From positions 434,001 to 498,000 of the forward strand of contig NZ_QAYX01000024.1 of NCBI RefSeq assembly GCF_003054705.1: a stretch of DNA of 64,000 nt, given 5' to 3'. Of the stretch, positions 1 through 9,293 are shown one piece after another. Under the pieces are notes generated by a model, which was not told where the DNA came from, made no database searches, and worked only from the letters and a program-made list of their open reading frames with translations. The stretch is from Opitutus sp. ER46 (GTDB lineage Bacteria > Verrucomicrobiota > Verrucomicrobiia > Opitutales > Opitutaceae). The translations under genes and the position numbers were made by a program. Position 1 is the first letter of the stretch, and every line of letters starts with the position of its first letter.

Positions 1-1
1 C

Positions 2-358
2 TGCCATGAGCCGCACAAGGGCAACGCCCTCAAGGGCCATGGCGCCACGCTCGAGGCCGAGACCGAGACCTGCACCAAGTGCCACACGTCCCAGAAGGGA
101 CCGTTCATCTTCAAGCACAACGCCATGAAGGAGGGCTGCACCTCTTGTCATAACCCGCACGGCTCCGTGAATCAGAAGATGCTCGTGTCGCCCGACGCGA
201 ATCTCTGCCTGCGCTGCCACGCCACGGTGTCCACGACGCATGCGATCAACGCCGGCGACCGCGACCATCGTGCGAACATCCAGAACGGCACGTGCTGGGG
301 CCAGGGCTGCCACGAGGCGGTCCACGGCTCAAACTCCAGCGAGGCCCTGCGCTACTAA
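2..358 (+). CDS. C-terminal part of a DmsE/MtrA-like decaheme cytochrome c (5' end outside window)
   Basis: The reading frame is open from the window edge and gives the last 118 residues of a multihaem cytochrome c. Haem motifs visible are the tail of one (CH at the edge), CTKCH, CTSCH, CLRCH and a final expanded CWGQGCH (CX4CH). The ending (AVHGSN, then LRY) resembles the DmsE/MtrA periplasmic decaheme family. Members of that family sit inside an MtrB-type barrel and carry electrons across the outer membrane. The barrel gene starts 18 bp after the stop, so the two are almost certainly co-transcribed. The total haem number cannot be counted here. The expanded last motif could be a family feature or a special haem site. 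Family assignment is good; function in extracellular electron transfer is inferred from neighbours. Confidence 0.82.
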   Translation, partial: CHEPHKGNALKGHGATLEAETETCTKCHTSQKGPFIFKHNAMKEGCTSCHNPHGSVNQKMLVSPDANLCLRCHATVSTTHAINAGDRDHRANIQNGTCWGQGCHEAVHGSNSSEALRY

Positions 359-376
359 CCCGCAACCAGTCACGCC

Positions 377-2599
377 ATGAAAGCGATCTCATCTTTCCTT
401 CCACGCGCCGCTGGCCTGGTTGCCGGTGCGCTCATCGCCGCCTCCGCCGCCTCGGCGGCCGAGGCGGATGCCTTCCCGGCCTTCACCAACAACTACGTCA
501 AGTTCTCGGCGCTCGGCGCCTCCGTCAGCGGTAGCAAGGCCGCCTATCAGGCCCGCACTCAGAATACCAAGGCCGGCGCCGGTGGCATCGAGGACCTGCG
601 TTTCGAGTACGACCTCGGCAAGGCCACGACGCTCCAGATGGATGCTCGTGCGCTCGCCGGCCAGGAGGATTACCTGCTCCAGTTCAAGGTCACCAAGGAG
701 GAGGTCGGTTCCGTTGAAGCCGGGTACAAGACGTTCCGCACGTTCTACGACGGCGCGGGCGGCTTCTTCCCCATCAACAACGCCTGGCTGCCGATCTATC
801 GCCGTCCGCTCTTCGTCGATCGTGGCAAGTTCTTCATCAACGCGACCATCGCGATGCCGAAGGCCCCGGTCTTCACGTTCAAGTACACGAACGAGACGCG
901 CGACGGCCGCAAGGACACCACGATCTGGGGTGACACCGACCTGACCGGCATTCCGATCATGGCCGGCACCGGCGCCTCCAATCCCGTGAGCGCCGTCCGC
1001 AAGATCGTTCCCGCCTACATCGATCTCAACGAGCGCAACGAGACGTGGGAGGCCTCCATGCGCCACACGTTCGGCAACACCGAACTCGTGGTCACGTACG
1101 GCGGCCAGCGCATCAATAACCAGCAGGCCCGCTCGCTCTACCGTTTCCCCGGTGAACTCCGCACGTACCCATTCCCGACCTACACGGTGCCGACGCAGAT
1201 CCCGAACAATATCAACAACAACCCGCAGTTCGGGATGTATGCGACGGGCTTCCGGGAGATGAACCATCACGTCGGCGCCGAGTTTGAAACGGCGTTCAAC
1301 GACAAGGTCACCCTCTTCGGTGGCATCAAGTACCTCACGGCCGAGCATGACATCGACAAGTCGCGCCTGATCTACACCACGCTGTGGACCGCCACGGGCG
1401 TCGCCTCCTACTTGGGAGGCACCAACGCTGGCGGCCGTCCGCCGTACACCGTCACGGGCGCGGGCGAGATGAAACAGGACGTCCTGACTGCCAATGCCGG
1501 CGTGCGTCTCAAGCCCACCCCGAACCTGTTCGTCGAGGCTAGCCTGCGTGGCGAGCGCCTGAAGGACTCCGGGACCAATGCGGCCAACTTCATTGCCACC
1601 TCCGTCGTCCTCGCCACCGGCGTCGCGACCGAGATGACGCCCTCCGGCACGAGCGCGTTCCAGAACAAGGAGACGCCGATCACGCCGACGCTCGATGTCC
1701 GCTACACCGGGATCAAGAACCTTGCCCTCTACGGCTCGGCTGAGTTCCGGACCACCGACCAGAACGAGAAGAACACGTACGCCGGGCTGAACGTGAGCAC
1801 GTCGGGCGGCAAGACCACCGTCAGCGTCTCGCCGACCTACATCGACAAGGATATCGAGGAGCAGCACCTCAACGCGACCGTCGGCGCCAACTGGACGCCC
1901 ACCCGCCTCCTGAACGTGCGGGCTGAGCTCTTCACGAAGGATCACGAGAACACCTTCACCGGCACCGGCGTCAGCCTGGGCAGCCTCTACGTGCTCAATT
2001 ACGATATCTACGGCACGAAGCTCACGGGCGTTGTGAAGCCGCTCAATACGCTGACGCTGACCTCCCGCTATATCCTCCAGCGCGGCAAGGCGGCCGTCCT
2101 CCATCAGGGCCTCGCCGAAGGCCGCAACGGCAGCGTCACCGGCAACGACTCCATGCGGCATCAGTTCACGGAGTCCGTCGCCTGGAATCCGCGGAAGTCG
2201 GTGTACGTGCAGGGCAACGTCAACGTGGTGTTCGACCAGATCAAGACGGTCTACCCGTGGGTCACCGGCCTCGCCCGTGACGTGATTCGCAACACGAACA
2301 ACAACTATTGGAACAGCGACGTGGTGGTGGGCTTCGTGGTCGATCGCGACACCGACGCCCAGATCCAGGGTACGTACTACCGCGCCGACAACTACGAGCC
2401 TGCGATGGCCGCCACGGCTCTCCCGCTCGATGCCAGTACCGACGAGTACACGCTCACGGTTGGCTTCAAGCACAAGCTCAGTCCCAAGACCGTGGTGGGG
2501 GTCCGCGTGGGCTACTTCGAGAGCAACAACGATACGCGGGGCGGCTTCGCCAACTTCCGCGGCCCGGTCGGTTACGCGACCCTCGAGCACGCGTTCTAA
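377..2599 (+). CDS. MtrB/PioB-like outer-membrane beta-barrel (decaheme-associated porin)
   Basis: 740 residues. It has a Sec signal peptide (MKAISSFLPR, a hydrophobic stretch, cut near ASA-AEA), then alternating polar/aromatic strands across the whole length, and a C-terminal phenylalanine (EHAF) typical of BAM substrates. No cysteine is seen, so it lacks the N-terminal CXXC of Shewanella MtrB. Proteins of this family sheath a periplasmic multihaem cytochrome and pass electrons through the outer membrane. The cytochrome gene lies 18 bp upstream, which fits that role. A non-electron-transfer porin is the main alternative. No outer-surface cytochrome gene is seen just downstream, so the conduit may end in the barrel complex, or its outer partner may lie outside the window. 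Confidence 0.78.
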   Translation: MKAISSFLPRAAGLVAGALIAASAASAAEADAFPAFTNNYVKFSALGASVSGSKAAYQARTQNTKAGAGGIEDLRFEYDLGKATTLQMDARALAGQEDYLLQFKVTKEEVGSVEAGYKTFRTFYDGAGGFFPINNAWLPIYRRPLFVDRGKFFINATIAMPKAPVFTFKYTNETRDGRKDTTIWGDTDLTGIPIMAGTGASNPVSAVRKIVPAYIDLNERNETWEASMRHTFGNTELVVTYGGQRINNQQARSLYRFPGELRTYPFPTYTVPTQIPNNINNNPQFGMYATGFREMNHHVGAEFETAFNDKVTLFGGIKYLTAEHDIDKSRLIYTTLWTATGVASYLGGTNAGGRPPYTVTGAGEMKQDVLTANAGVRLKPTPNLFVEASLRGERLKDSGTNAANFIATSVVLATGVATEMTPSGTSAFQNKETPITPTLDVRYTGIKNLALYGSAEFRTTDQNEKNTYAGLNVSTSGGKTTVSVSPTYIDKDIEEQHLNATVGANWTPTRLLNVRAELFTKDHENTFTGTGVSLGSLYVLNYDIYGTKLTGVVKPLNTLTLTSRYILQRGKAAVLHQGLAEGRNGSVTGNDSMRHQFTESVAWNPRKSVYVQGNVNVVFDQIKTVYPWVTGLARDVIRNTNNNYWNSDVVVGFVVDRDTDAQIQGTYYRADNYEPAMAATALPLDASTDEYTLTVGFKHKLSPKTVVGVRVGYFESNNDTRGGFANFRGPVGYATLEHAF

Positions 2600-2627
2600 C
2601 CCAGGATTTGGTTACCCTCCAAAAATG

Positions 2628-2659
2628 CCGGCCGCGTGGCTTGTGGGGCCCGCGGCCGG
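2628..2659 (+). terminator. GC-rich hairpin after the barrel gene
   Basis: A 9-bp inverted repeat (CCGGCCGCG at 2628-2636 and CGCGGCCGG at 2651-2659) with a 14-nt loop lies 29 bp after the barrel stop. It is followed by TTCAATTT rather than a clean T tract, so it is only a weak candidate for an intrinsic terminator. The rest of the 263-bp gap shows no gene. Confidence 0.3.
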
Positions 2660-2862
2660 TTCAATTTCCGGCGGTCCGCGGTCGCTTGATCGCGGGCCGC
2701 GCCCGTTTCCGCCGGGCGCAAGGTGAGCCGACCGCTGCTGAACCCTAAATCTCTTTCCTCGTCCGCGCCCCGCTCGCAAACGGCGCCCAGCTTTCGTCAA
2801 CCCATGCGAAGACCAGGGTCGCCGGTCACGTTACGCTAGGTATAACCAAACCCATTACGCCC

Positions 2863-5103
2863 ATGTCGCCTTTCGGGACGGTCTCAGCCGCCATGCGCGG
2901 GTCGATGCGCACGCCGCGGTGTGCTTTCGGTGCGTGGCTCCTGGCCAGCTTTCTTCTCGGTACCCTGTCCATCCGCGCGGCCGAGGGCCCCGCGTCCGCG
3001 CCGGCTCCCAGCTCCAGCGCGAGCTGCCTCGAGTGCCACAGCGACGAGACGCTTTCGTTCAAGCGCGGCGGCAAGAAGATCTCCCTGTTCGTGGATCAGA
3101 AGCAGGCGGCCAAATCGGTGCACGGATCGCTCGAGTGCGTCGATTGCCACGAGAAGTTCGACGGCGATGCGATCCCGCATCGTACGCCGATCGCGCCGGT
3201 CGACTGCACCTCCTGCCACGACGACCTCGGCAAAAAGCACGCGTTTCATCCGCGACTCGCCGCGAAGGACATACCCGCGGGCGAAGATACCTCCTGCGTT
3301 GCCTGCCACGGCAGCCACGGCATCGCCGCGGCGAAGGCCTCGCCGTTTCTCACGAGCGGCGCCGCCCAGCGCGACGCCTGCGGCAAGTGCCACACCGAGG
3401 CGCGCGACCACTTCGTCGCCTCCGCTCATGGGCGCGCCCTTGCCGCTCATGAAAAGAGCGCTCCCGATTGCCTGACCTGCCATCGCGCGCCCGTCGTTGC
3501 GGCCCGGGACGCCAAGCCGACGCTCGAACAGAAACTCGCCCAGACCCGCCAGTGCGAATCCTGCCACGTCGACAAACCCGACGTCGCCAGCCACGCGATC
3601 CGCGGCACCAAGTTTGTCAGCCTGTTCGAATCGAGCGTCCACGGCGCCGCCCTGCAGAAGGGTGACGCCAAGGCGGCCAACTGCGTGGACTGCCACGGCG
3701 CGCACGAAATGAACCGCGCGATGGCCGCCGACGCGCGCATCAACAAGCTCCGCGTCGCCGAGACCTGCGGCCAGTGCCATGAGAAGACCGCGCACGAATT
3801 CAAGGACAGCGTCCACGCCGCCGCGCTGAACAAGGGCAATCTCGACTCGGCCACGTGCACCGATTGCCACGGCGAGCACGATATCCTCGGCCGCAAGGAC
3901 CCCAACTCGCCGGTCCACGCCGCCAATGTCGCCCAGCAGGTCTGTGCCAACTGCCACGCCTCCCTCAAGCTTACCAAGAAGTACGGCATCGCCTCACACA
4001 CCTTCCAGACCTTCGCCGACAGCTACCACGGGCTTGCGGTGCGCGGCGGCTCGGTCGAGGTCGTGAACTGCGCCAGTTGCCACAGTTCGCACGCGATTCG
4101 TTCCCAGGACGATCCCGCCTCCTCCACCAACAAGGCCAATCTGGTGCAGACCTGCGGCCAGTGTCACCCCGGGGCCAATACCCGCTTCGCCGTCGGCAAG
4201 GTCCACGTCAGCCCCGAGGCGGCCAAGGGCAGTGATGGCAACGACCCGATTCTCTACATTGTCTCCACGCTCTACATCATCCTGATCGTGGTCGTGGTCG
4301 GTGGCATGTTCGTCCACAACCTGCTCGACTTCATCAAGAAGATCCGCCGCAAGCTCGCGATCCAGAAGGGCCTCATCGAGGAGGAGCACGTGGCCCATCG
4401 CCTGTACCTGCGCATGACGGCGCACGAGCGCGTCCAGCACGCGATCCTGGTCCTCAGTTTCGTCACCCTGGTGATCACCGGCTTCATGCTCCGCTACCCG
4501 GATGCGTGGTGGGTCGTCGCGATCCGCAACCTGAGCACCGAGGCGTTCGAACTGCGCACCTGGTCGCACCGCATCGCCGGCGTGGTCATGATCCTCGCGG
4601 GCATCTGGCACATCGGCTACCTGTTCTTCACCAAGCCGGGGCGCTCGCTCCTGCGCGACCTCCTGCCGAAGTGGCGCGACTGCACCGATCCCATCGGCGT
4701 GTTGAAGTACAACCTGGGGCTCTCCCCGACGAAGCCCGCCTTCGGCCGCTTCTCCTACATCGAGAAGGCCGAGTACTGGGCCCTCGTCTGGGGCACGATC
4801 CTGATGGGCATCACGGGCGCCATCCTCTGGTTCGAGAACACCTCGATGGGCCTCTTCACGAAGCTCGGCTTCGACATCTCGCGCACGGTCCACTTCTACG
4901 AGGCCATCCTCGCGACGCTCGCAATCATCGTGTGGCACTTCTACTTCGTCATCTTCAACCCTGACATCTACCCGATGAACCTCTCCTGGCTCACCGGCCG
5001 CATGTCGGAGAAGGAAATGCTCGAGGAACACCCGCTCGAGCTCGAGCGGCTGAAGCAGGCCGAAGCGCAGGACGAAAAACCGGAGACGAAGGACAAGCCC
5101 TGA
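2863..5103 (+). CDS. 13-haem cytochrome c fused to a membrane cytochrome b domain (CbcL-like layout)
   Basis: 746 residues. A signal segment is followed by a periplasmic part with 13 CxxCH motifs (CLECH through the last CGQCH, about residues 50-435). A transmembrane helix comes next (ILYIVSTLYIILIVVVVGG), then a four-helix cytochrome b561-like domain with histidines in the helices (for example WSHRIAG, WHIGYLFF, VHFYEAI, WHFYFV), ending in a charged tail. This layout parallels Geobacter CbcL, an inner-membrane multihaem/b-type quinol oxidase used at low redox potential; that role is inferred. It lies downstream of the cytochrome-barrel pair on the same strand. ATG codons at 2893 and 2905 would give more typical signal peptides than the ATG at 2863, so the exact start is uncertain. 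Confidence 0.8.
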   Translation: MSPFGTVSAAMRGSMRTPRCAFGAWLLASFLLGTLSIRAAEGPASAPAPSSSASCLECHSDETLSFKRGGKKISLFVDQKQAAKSVHGSLECVDCHEKFDGDAIPHRTPIAPVDCTSCHDDLGKKHAFHPRLAAKDIPAGEDTSCVACHGSHGIAAAKASPFLTSGAAQRDACGKCHTEARDHFVASAHGRALAAHEKSAPDCLTCHRAPVVAARDAKPTLEQKLAQTRQCESCHVDKPDVASHAIRGTKFVSLFESSVHGAALQKGDAKAANCVDCHGAHEMNRAMAADARINKLRVAETCGQCHEKTAHEFKDSVHAAALNKGNLDSATCTDCHGEHDILGRKDPNSPVHAANVAQQVCANCHASLKLTKKYGIASHTFQTFADSYHGLAVRGGSVEVVNCASCHSSHAIRSQDDPASSTNKANLVQTCGQCHPGANTRFAVGKVHVSPEAAKGSDGNDPILYIVSTLYIILIVVVVGGMFVHNLLDFIKKIRRKLAIQKGLIEEEHVAHRLYLRMTAHERVQHAILVLSFVTLVITGFMLRYPDAWWVVAIRNLSTEAFELRTWSHRIAGVVMILAGIWHIGYLFFTKPGRSLLRDLLPKWRDCTDPIGVLKYNLGLSPTKPAFGRFSYIEKAEYWALVWGTILMGITGAILWFENTSMGLFTKLGFDISRTVHFYEAILATLAIIVWHFYFVIFNPDIYPMNLSWLTGRMSEKEMLEEHPLELERLKQAEAQDEKPETKDKP

Positions 5104-5173
5104 CCGGCGGCGGCATCGCCCGTCGCTGGTGGTAGCGCGCCTCGCGGCGGCCGGGGGCATCGGCTCGGCTCGT

Positions 5174-5198
5174 CACGGCGGTCCCTGGGACCGCCGTG
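5174..5198. terminator. Perfect palindrome between the cytochrome and PHP genes
   Basis: CACGGCGGTCC and GGACCGCCGTG form an 11-bp stem with a 3-nt centre in the 198-bp gap after the 13-haem cytochrome. There is no T tract. It may act as a Rho-independent-like stop or a repeat hairpin; nothing else is recognisable in the gap. Confidence 0.35.
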
Positions 5199-5301
5199 CC
5201 CGGCCGCATCCTCGCCTGGGCGCAAGGACTGGGTCCAGGACGGCGGTCAACTCCGGGGTTTGCACTGCGCGCCAAACTTGAAAGCGTGGTGGACGCGAAA
5301 A

Positions 5302-6123
5302 ATGGCCTCCACTCCTCTGCTCTACGAATCCCACTGCCACACGCCCCTCTGCAAACATGCGACGGGCCTGCCGGTGGAGTATGCGCGCAAGGCGGCTGCG
5401 CGCGGCCTCCGTGGCATCATCTTCACCGATCACTGTCCGCTGCCTGACGGGATTTCCGCCCGGGTGCGCATGGCCCCCGAACAATTCGACGAGTACGTCG
5501 CGCTCATCGCCCTCGCGCGCGAGGAGATGGCCGGCCAGGTCGACGTTCGGCTCGGGCTCGAGAGCGATTACTATCCCGGCGTCGAGCCCTGGCTCGAGCA
5601 ACTGCACGAGCGCGTGCCGTTGCACTATGTGATCGGCTCCGTCCATCCGCAGGTGCCGGAGTACCGCGCCCGCTTCTTTCACGGCGACTGGTTCGAGTAC
5701 CAGACGACGTATTTCCAGCACCTCGCGGAGTCGGCTGAGACCGGGCTGTACGACGCGCTGGCCCACCCGGATTTGGTGAAAAACGAGCAGCCTTCCGCCT
5801 GGTCGTACCGCCGGATCGAGCCGGCCATCGAGCGTGCCCTCGATCGCATCGCCCAGACTGGCGTGGCGATGGAACTCAACACCTCCGGCGTGAACAAGGC
5901 GCTGCCGGAGATGAACCCGAGCGTTGCCATGCTTACGCTCATGCAGGCGCGGGGCATCCCCGTCGTGCTCGGCGCTGATGCCCACCGACCCGAGCGCGTG
6001 GGCGACGGCTACGAGGTGGCGCTCCGCACACTCCGCTCCGTGGGCTACACGGAGGTTCGCTACTTCCTCGAACGCAGGCCGCAGATCGTCGCCATCGACG
6101 CGGCCCTCGCGTCGCTGGCTTAG
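5302..6123 (+). CDS. PHP-domain histidinol-phosphatase-like phosphoesterase
   Basis: 273 residues from the ATG at 5302; an in-frame upstream ATG at 5260 would add an unlikely 14-residue lead. Metal-binding PHP motifs are in order: SHCHTPLCKHA, FTDHCPLP, GLESDYYPG, GSVHPQ, AHPDL and LGADAHRPE. This pattern fits HisK-type histidinol-phosphate phosphatases, which use a trinuclear metal site in histidine synthesis. hisC lies far away at 38721, so the two are not in one operon. Other PHP phosphoesterase activity is possible. It follows the respiratory genes after a hairpin and looks unrelated to them. Confidence 0.8.
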   Translation: MASTPLLYESHCHTPLCKHATGLPVEYARKAAARGLRGIIFTDHCPLPDGISARVRMAPEQFDEYVALIALAREEMAGQVDVRLGLESDYYPGVEPWLEQLHERVPLHYVIGSVHPQVPEYRARFFHGDWFEYQTTYFQHLAESAETGLYDALAHPDLVKNEQPSAWSYRRIEPAIERALDRIAQTGVAMELNTSGVNKALPEMNPSVAMLTLMQARGIPVVLGADAHRPERVGDGYEVALRTLRSVGYTEVRYFLERRPQIVAIDAALASLA

Positions 6124-6129
6124 TGGTAG

Positions 6130-6335
6130 GGCGAAGGCCGGAGGACGGAAGCCGGAGGCCGGACATCAGACGTCGGATGTCAGACGTCAGAGGCCAGAGG
6201 CCGGAAGCCAGAAGCCGGAGGCCAGAGGTCAGAAGCCGGAGGCCAGAAGCCAGAAGCCAGAGGCCAGAGGCCGGAAGCCGGACATCAGACGTCGGAAGTC
6301 AGATGTCAGACGTCAGAAACAAGCCCGATGCCCGA
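6130..6335. repeat. Heptamer repeat tract
   Basis: About 200 bp built from 7-bp units of the form RGARGYC (GGAGGCC, AGAAGCC, AGAGGTC, AGACGTC, AGATGTC). The same heptamers recur at 14415-14700, 60290-60415 and 62941-63370, in both orientations. Open frames through it (reading like SDVRRQ and RKPEAG) are repeat artefacts, not genes. Confidence 0.85.
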
Positions 6336-6419
6336 AACCTTAGGCCGGGCAGAGTGCGTGCGACTGGATGCCGGAGCCGCCCTGAGGAAGGGCGGCACTA
6401 GTGGCGTCACTCGCGGCGG

Positions 6420-7916
6420 CTATTTCTGGATACCGCCGTTGTGGCAGTCGGAGCAGGCGAGCTCGGGGTCGAGTTCGCCGCCGGGGTGCGCGAATTTCAG
6501 GCCCTTCGCCGAGAGTAGCTCGAGCGCGGCACCGCTGCCCTGCGCCAGGATGGTGTGGCAGGAGGTGCAATCGCTCGAGCGCACGGCCTGCCCTTGGGCG
6601 GTCTTGTGCTTGTCGTCGTGGCAGCGGAAGCAGCCGGGCCAGTCCTTGTGGCCGATGTTGTTCGGGTACACGCGCCAGTCGGCCTTCCGTTCCGGGAAGA
6701 TCGTCGTCGCGTAGATGGCCTGCAGCTCCGTGATCGTGCTCGCGACCTCGGTCGCGACCTCACGGTCGGGGTATTTGCCGCGGACGAAATCGGCGATCTT
6801 CTGCGGCGCCTCGTCGGCGGTCGCGATCTTCGTCTCGGTCAACGCCTGCACCGCGACCTGCTTGATCTTGGGCAGCTTGGCGCTGAGGCGGCCGGCGAAC
6901 AGTGAACGCTCCACGGCGTCGTTGGCGGTCGGGAAGACGTGGGCCGGCCGGTTGTGGCAATCCATGCAGTCCATGGTGCGGATCTGGTCCGCCGGCGGCT
7001 CGCCCTTGAAGTCTGCGGTGCGGAAGACACGCGAGGTGCCGTCCTTCGTGTCCACCACACGCATCCAGGGAATCTCCTGCCGCTTCTCGTCCTTGGCGTA
7101 GTATTCGACGCGAGTGCTGGGATTCACGTGCCAGTGGATGCCGCCGGCCGGCGCGCCGGGCTGGCTGGTGTTCACGTGCATCAGCATGCGCACGCTGAAG
7201 GGGGTGTTCTTCCGGTCGGAGAGGAAGTGCTCGTAGTTCACGTCGATGTTGCCGTGAAACTTCTCCGGCCAGTGGCACTTTTCGCAGATGTCCTGAGCCG
7301 GGCGCAGGTTCTTGATCGGCGTCTCGATCGGCCGCTTGTAGTTGTCCAGCGTGTACGCGATCAGCTGGTGGGTGCCGTTGATCTTCGCCTTCACGAACCA
7401 CTGGGCGCCGGAGCCGACGTGGCACTCCACGCACTCGACGCGCGCATGCGAGCCGCGGCGGTAGGTCACGTATTCCGGGGCCATCGCCTTGTGGCAGACC
7501 TCGCCGCAGAACTGCGTCGACTCCGAGTAGTGATACGTCTGGTAGCTGCCGAAGGCGCTCAGCATGAGAAACGCCACGCCGCCGAACGCGAACGAGATGA
7601 TCAGCCGCCGCTGCTTCCGATTGGAGAAATCAATCTGCCACCGGTCCGGGCGGTTGGCCGCGTGCTTGATCGCATAGCGGCGCTGCATCCATGCCCCGAG
7701 GAACGTCAGGCCGATGCCGCCGATCAGGAAGATCGGTGCGACCACATAGGTGAGAATGCCGAGGTACGGGTTCTTCTCGCCCTGCGAGAAGTCCATCCAG
7801 ACCAGGAAGGCGAAGGAGAACAGCGCCCCCACGGCGAGCACACCGCCGATGGCGCTGATCCAGTTGTTGAAGACGGAGCGGGGCTTGGCGGGCTGGGCGG
7901 GGGCGGTCTCAGGCAT
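6420..7916 (-). CDS. NapC/NirT-like heptahaem membrane cytochrome c (ImcH-like layout)
   Basis: 498 residues. Three transmembrane helices occupy about residues 20-45, 55-80 and 107-128. They precede a periplasmic part with seven haem-binding motifs: an expanded FCGEVCHKAM (CX3CH, with a Met three residues beyond the His, as in NrfH haem 1), then CVECH, CEKCH, CMDCH, CFRCH, CTSCH and CSDCH. NapC/NirT proteins take electrons from membrane quinol. Length and haem count parallel Geobacter ImcH, which serves high-potential extracellular acceptors; that role is inferred. It is transcribed in the same direction as, and downstream of, the small cytochrome c at 8341-8006. Confidence 0.82.
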   Translation of the reverse strand: MPETAPAQPAKPRSVFNNWISAIGGVLAVGALFSFAFLVWMDFSQGEKNPYLGILTYVVAPIFLIGGIGLTFLGAWMQRRYAIKHAANRPDRWQIDFSNRKQRRLIISFAFGGVAFLMLSAFGSYQTYHYSESTQFCGEVCHKAMAPEYVTYRRGSHARVECVECHVGSGAQWFVKAKINGTHQLIAYTLDNYKRPIETPIKNLRPAQDICEKCHWPEKFHGNIDVNYEHFLSDRKNTPFSVRMLMHVNTSQPGAPAGGIHWHVNPSTRVEYYAKDEKRQEIPWMRVVDTKDGTSRVFRTADFKGEPPADQIRTMDCMDCHNRPAHVFPTANDAVERSLFAGRLSAKLPKIKQVAVQALTETKIATADEAPQKIADFVRGKYPDREVATEVASTITELQAIYATTIFPERKADWRVYPNNIGHKDWPGCFRCHDDKHKTAQGQAVRSSDCTSCHTILAQGSGAALELLSAKGLKFAHPGGELDPELACSDCHNGGIQK

Positions 7917-8005
7917 GGGAGGGGGCGCAGGTGGTTAAGACAAAACGGCCGGCCCGCCGGTGCGCGGGCCGGGCAGGCTGGCCGAAACAGAAATGAGCGG
8001 AGACC

Positions 8006-8341
8006 TCAGGCCTTGAACTTGCGGACCAGCGCCACGAGCTCGTCGATCTCGGCGGCCGAGAGCTCGTCCTTGTAGGCTTTCATGCGCTCCTTGCCGTTCT
8101 CGCTCACGCCGGCGCTGATCGCCTTGACCATGTCGGCGTCCTTCATCTCGGCCTGCACCTTGGCGTCGGTGTAGTCCTTCAAATTGAGTTTTTTGCCGAT
8201 CTTGGTCTGACCCTTGCCGTCGGCGCCGTGGCACCGGGCACAGAGGTTTTCCCAGTTCTCGGCGGCCGGAGCGGCCTGGCTGATCGCCGCCGCGGCGGCG
8301 AAGGTGAGGGACAAGGCGAGGATGCGGGTGGTGGATTTCAT
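8006..8341 (-). CDS. Class I monohaem cytochrome c, periplasmic
   Basis: 111 residues with a clear signal peptide (MKSTTRILALSLTFAAAAA, cut near SQA-AP). A single CARCH motif sits at residues 34-38, and a later Met (ERMKAYKDEL) is the likely distal ligand. The ending (SAAEIDELVALVRKF) is the usual C-terminal helix of cytochrome c6/c553-type carriers. It lies 89 bp upstream of the heptahaem cytochrome on the same strand, which suggests it is a soluble partner of that protein. Confidence 0.88.
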   Translation of the reverse strand: MKSTTRILALSLTFAAAAAISQAAPAAENWENLCARCHGADGKGQTKIGKKLNLKDYTDAKVQAEMKDADMVKAISAGVSENGKERMKAYKDELSAAEIDELVALVRKFKA

Positions 8342-8552
8342 GCGGGATTTGGGATGGGTTCGAACGACTATGGCCGAAGGGCCGCGGGGGTACTGCGCAT
8401 GATTTGTTCAGCTCGGTGCAGAGCTTGCGGACAGTGGCCGGTCACGCGCAGTTCGCCGGTCTCCGCCCGGGAAACCGGCGGCCGCCCAGACGCGGCAGAG
8501 GCCGATTCCGGCCTCCACCGTATCGCCTACCGTCACTACCGCAACCCCGCGT

Positions 8553-9143
8553 TTAGGCTCCAAGGTGCCAGCCATGCATGCGATCGATCCATGCCGGCCG
8601 GTGGTGTTCATGCCAGAACCGGAACCGGCGTATCCAGTCGGCCAGCCCGTATCCCGCCGCCATGACCACCAGGCTGCCGCCCAGGAAGCCCGCCACATAG
8701 GGTACGTCAGCGTAGGTTCGCGTGATCAGGTAGCCGTCCGAGAGCCCATGGAACAGCGCGAAGCCGCCCAGCAGGCTGGCGACCGTGGCGAGCACCAGGT
8801 GCACCTTGCCGAGCAGCAGGAGCGCGAAACACAGCACCGTCGTCAGGATGACGTCGGACATGGGGGCCACCGCGCCTTCCCGGCCAAAGACCAGGCCGCA
8901 GGTGGTCAGCCCGACAAACATCAGCGGCAGGCCCCAGGCCGAGCGCCCGCCCAGCAACGCCGCCGCGATCCCGAGGACCAGCAGCGCGCCCAGGTGAGGC
9001 ATCTCCGCGAAGGGATGAACCAAGCCGCCGAGCCACGACGCCTCGGCCGCATCCAGCGTGGCTGGACGAGCGATCGTCGGAAACAGGAGCAGGCACGCGC
9101 CGGCCGAACCGGCGAGGTGCCCGGATCGGGATGTCGGTTTCAT
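8553..9143 (-). CDS. HupE/UreJ-like membrane protein
   Basis: 196 residues from the ATG at 9143; a more upstream ATG at 9194 adds 17 residues lacking signal character. A signal-like start is followed by HPFAEMPHLGALLVLGIAAA, matching the HP..G.xH opening of HupE/UreJ proteins, and about five more hydrophobic helices. The second family motif is weak: FHGLSDGYL in place of HGxxHGxE. Family members are linked to nickel or cobalt uptake for hydrogenase or urease, but no such enzyme is seen in the window. The metal role is therefore doubtful. The 211 bp between this gene and the cytochrome c gene show no feature. Confidence 0.55.
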   Translation of the reverse strand: MKPTSRSGHLAGSAGACLLLFPTIARPATLDAAEASWLGGLVHPFAEMPHLGALLVLGIAAALLGGRSAWGLPLMFVGLTTCGLVFGREGAVAPMSDVILTTVLCFALLLLGKVHLVLATVASLLGGFALFHGLSDGYLITRTYADVPYVAGFLGGSLVVMAAGYGLADWIRRFRFWHEHHRPAWIDRMHGWHLGA

Positions 9144-9293
9144 GGGCGCAACGTAGTGCCGCGGCGGGGTGGGGCGTGCGCGTTTGTTGGCCATTCATGC
9201 GCACAAATTGGCCTCGGGCGGCCGGTCGCTGGACGCCCTGCCGGACTGGGAGTATTTGAGGCGGTGCCGGCGTTGACCGGCCCCTTTTCCGCC

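Noticed and set aside
389-2590. Very long minus-strand open frame opposite the MtrB-like gene
   Set aside because: Its translation is Arg/Glu/His/Val-rich without motifs, as expected opposite a GC-rich gene with third-position bias; the plus strand has a signal peptide and barrel pattern.
6123-6343. Protein-like frames in the heptamer tracts (RKPEAG, SDVRRQ repeats)
   Set aside because: The peptide repeats follow directly from the 7-bp units and occur in several frames; no start signal or conservation is expected.
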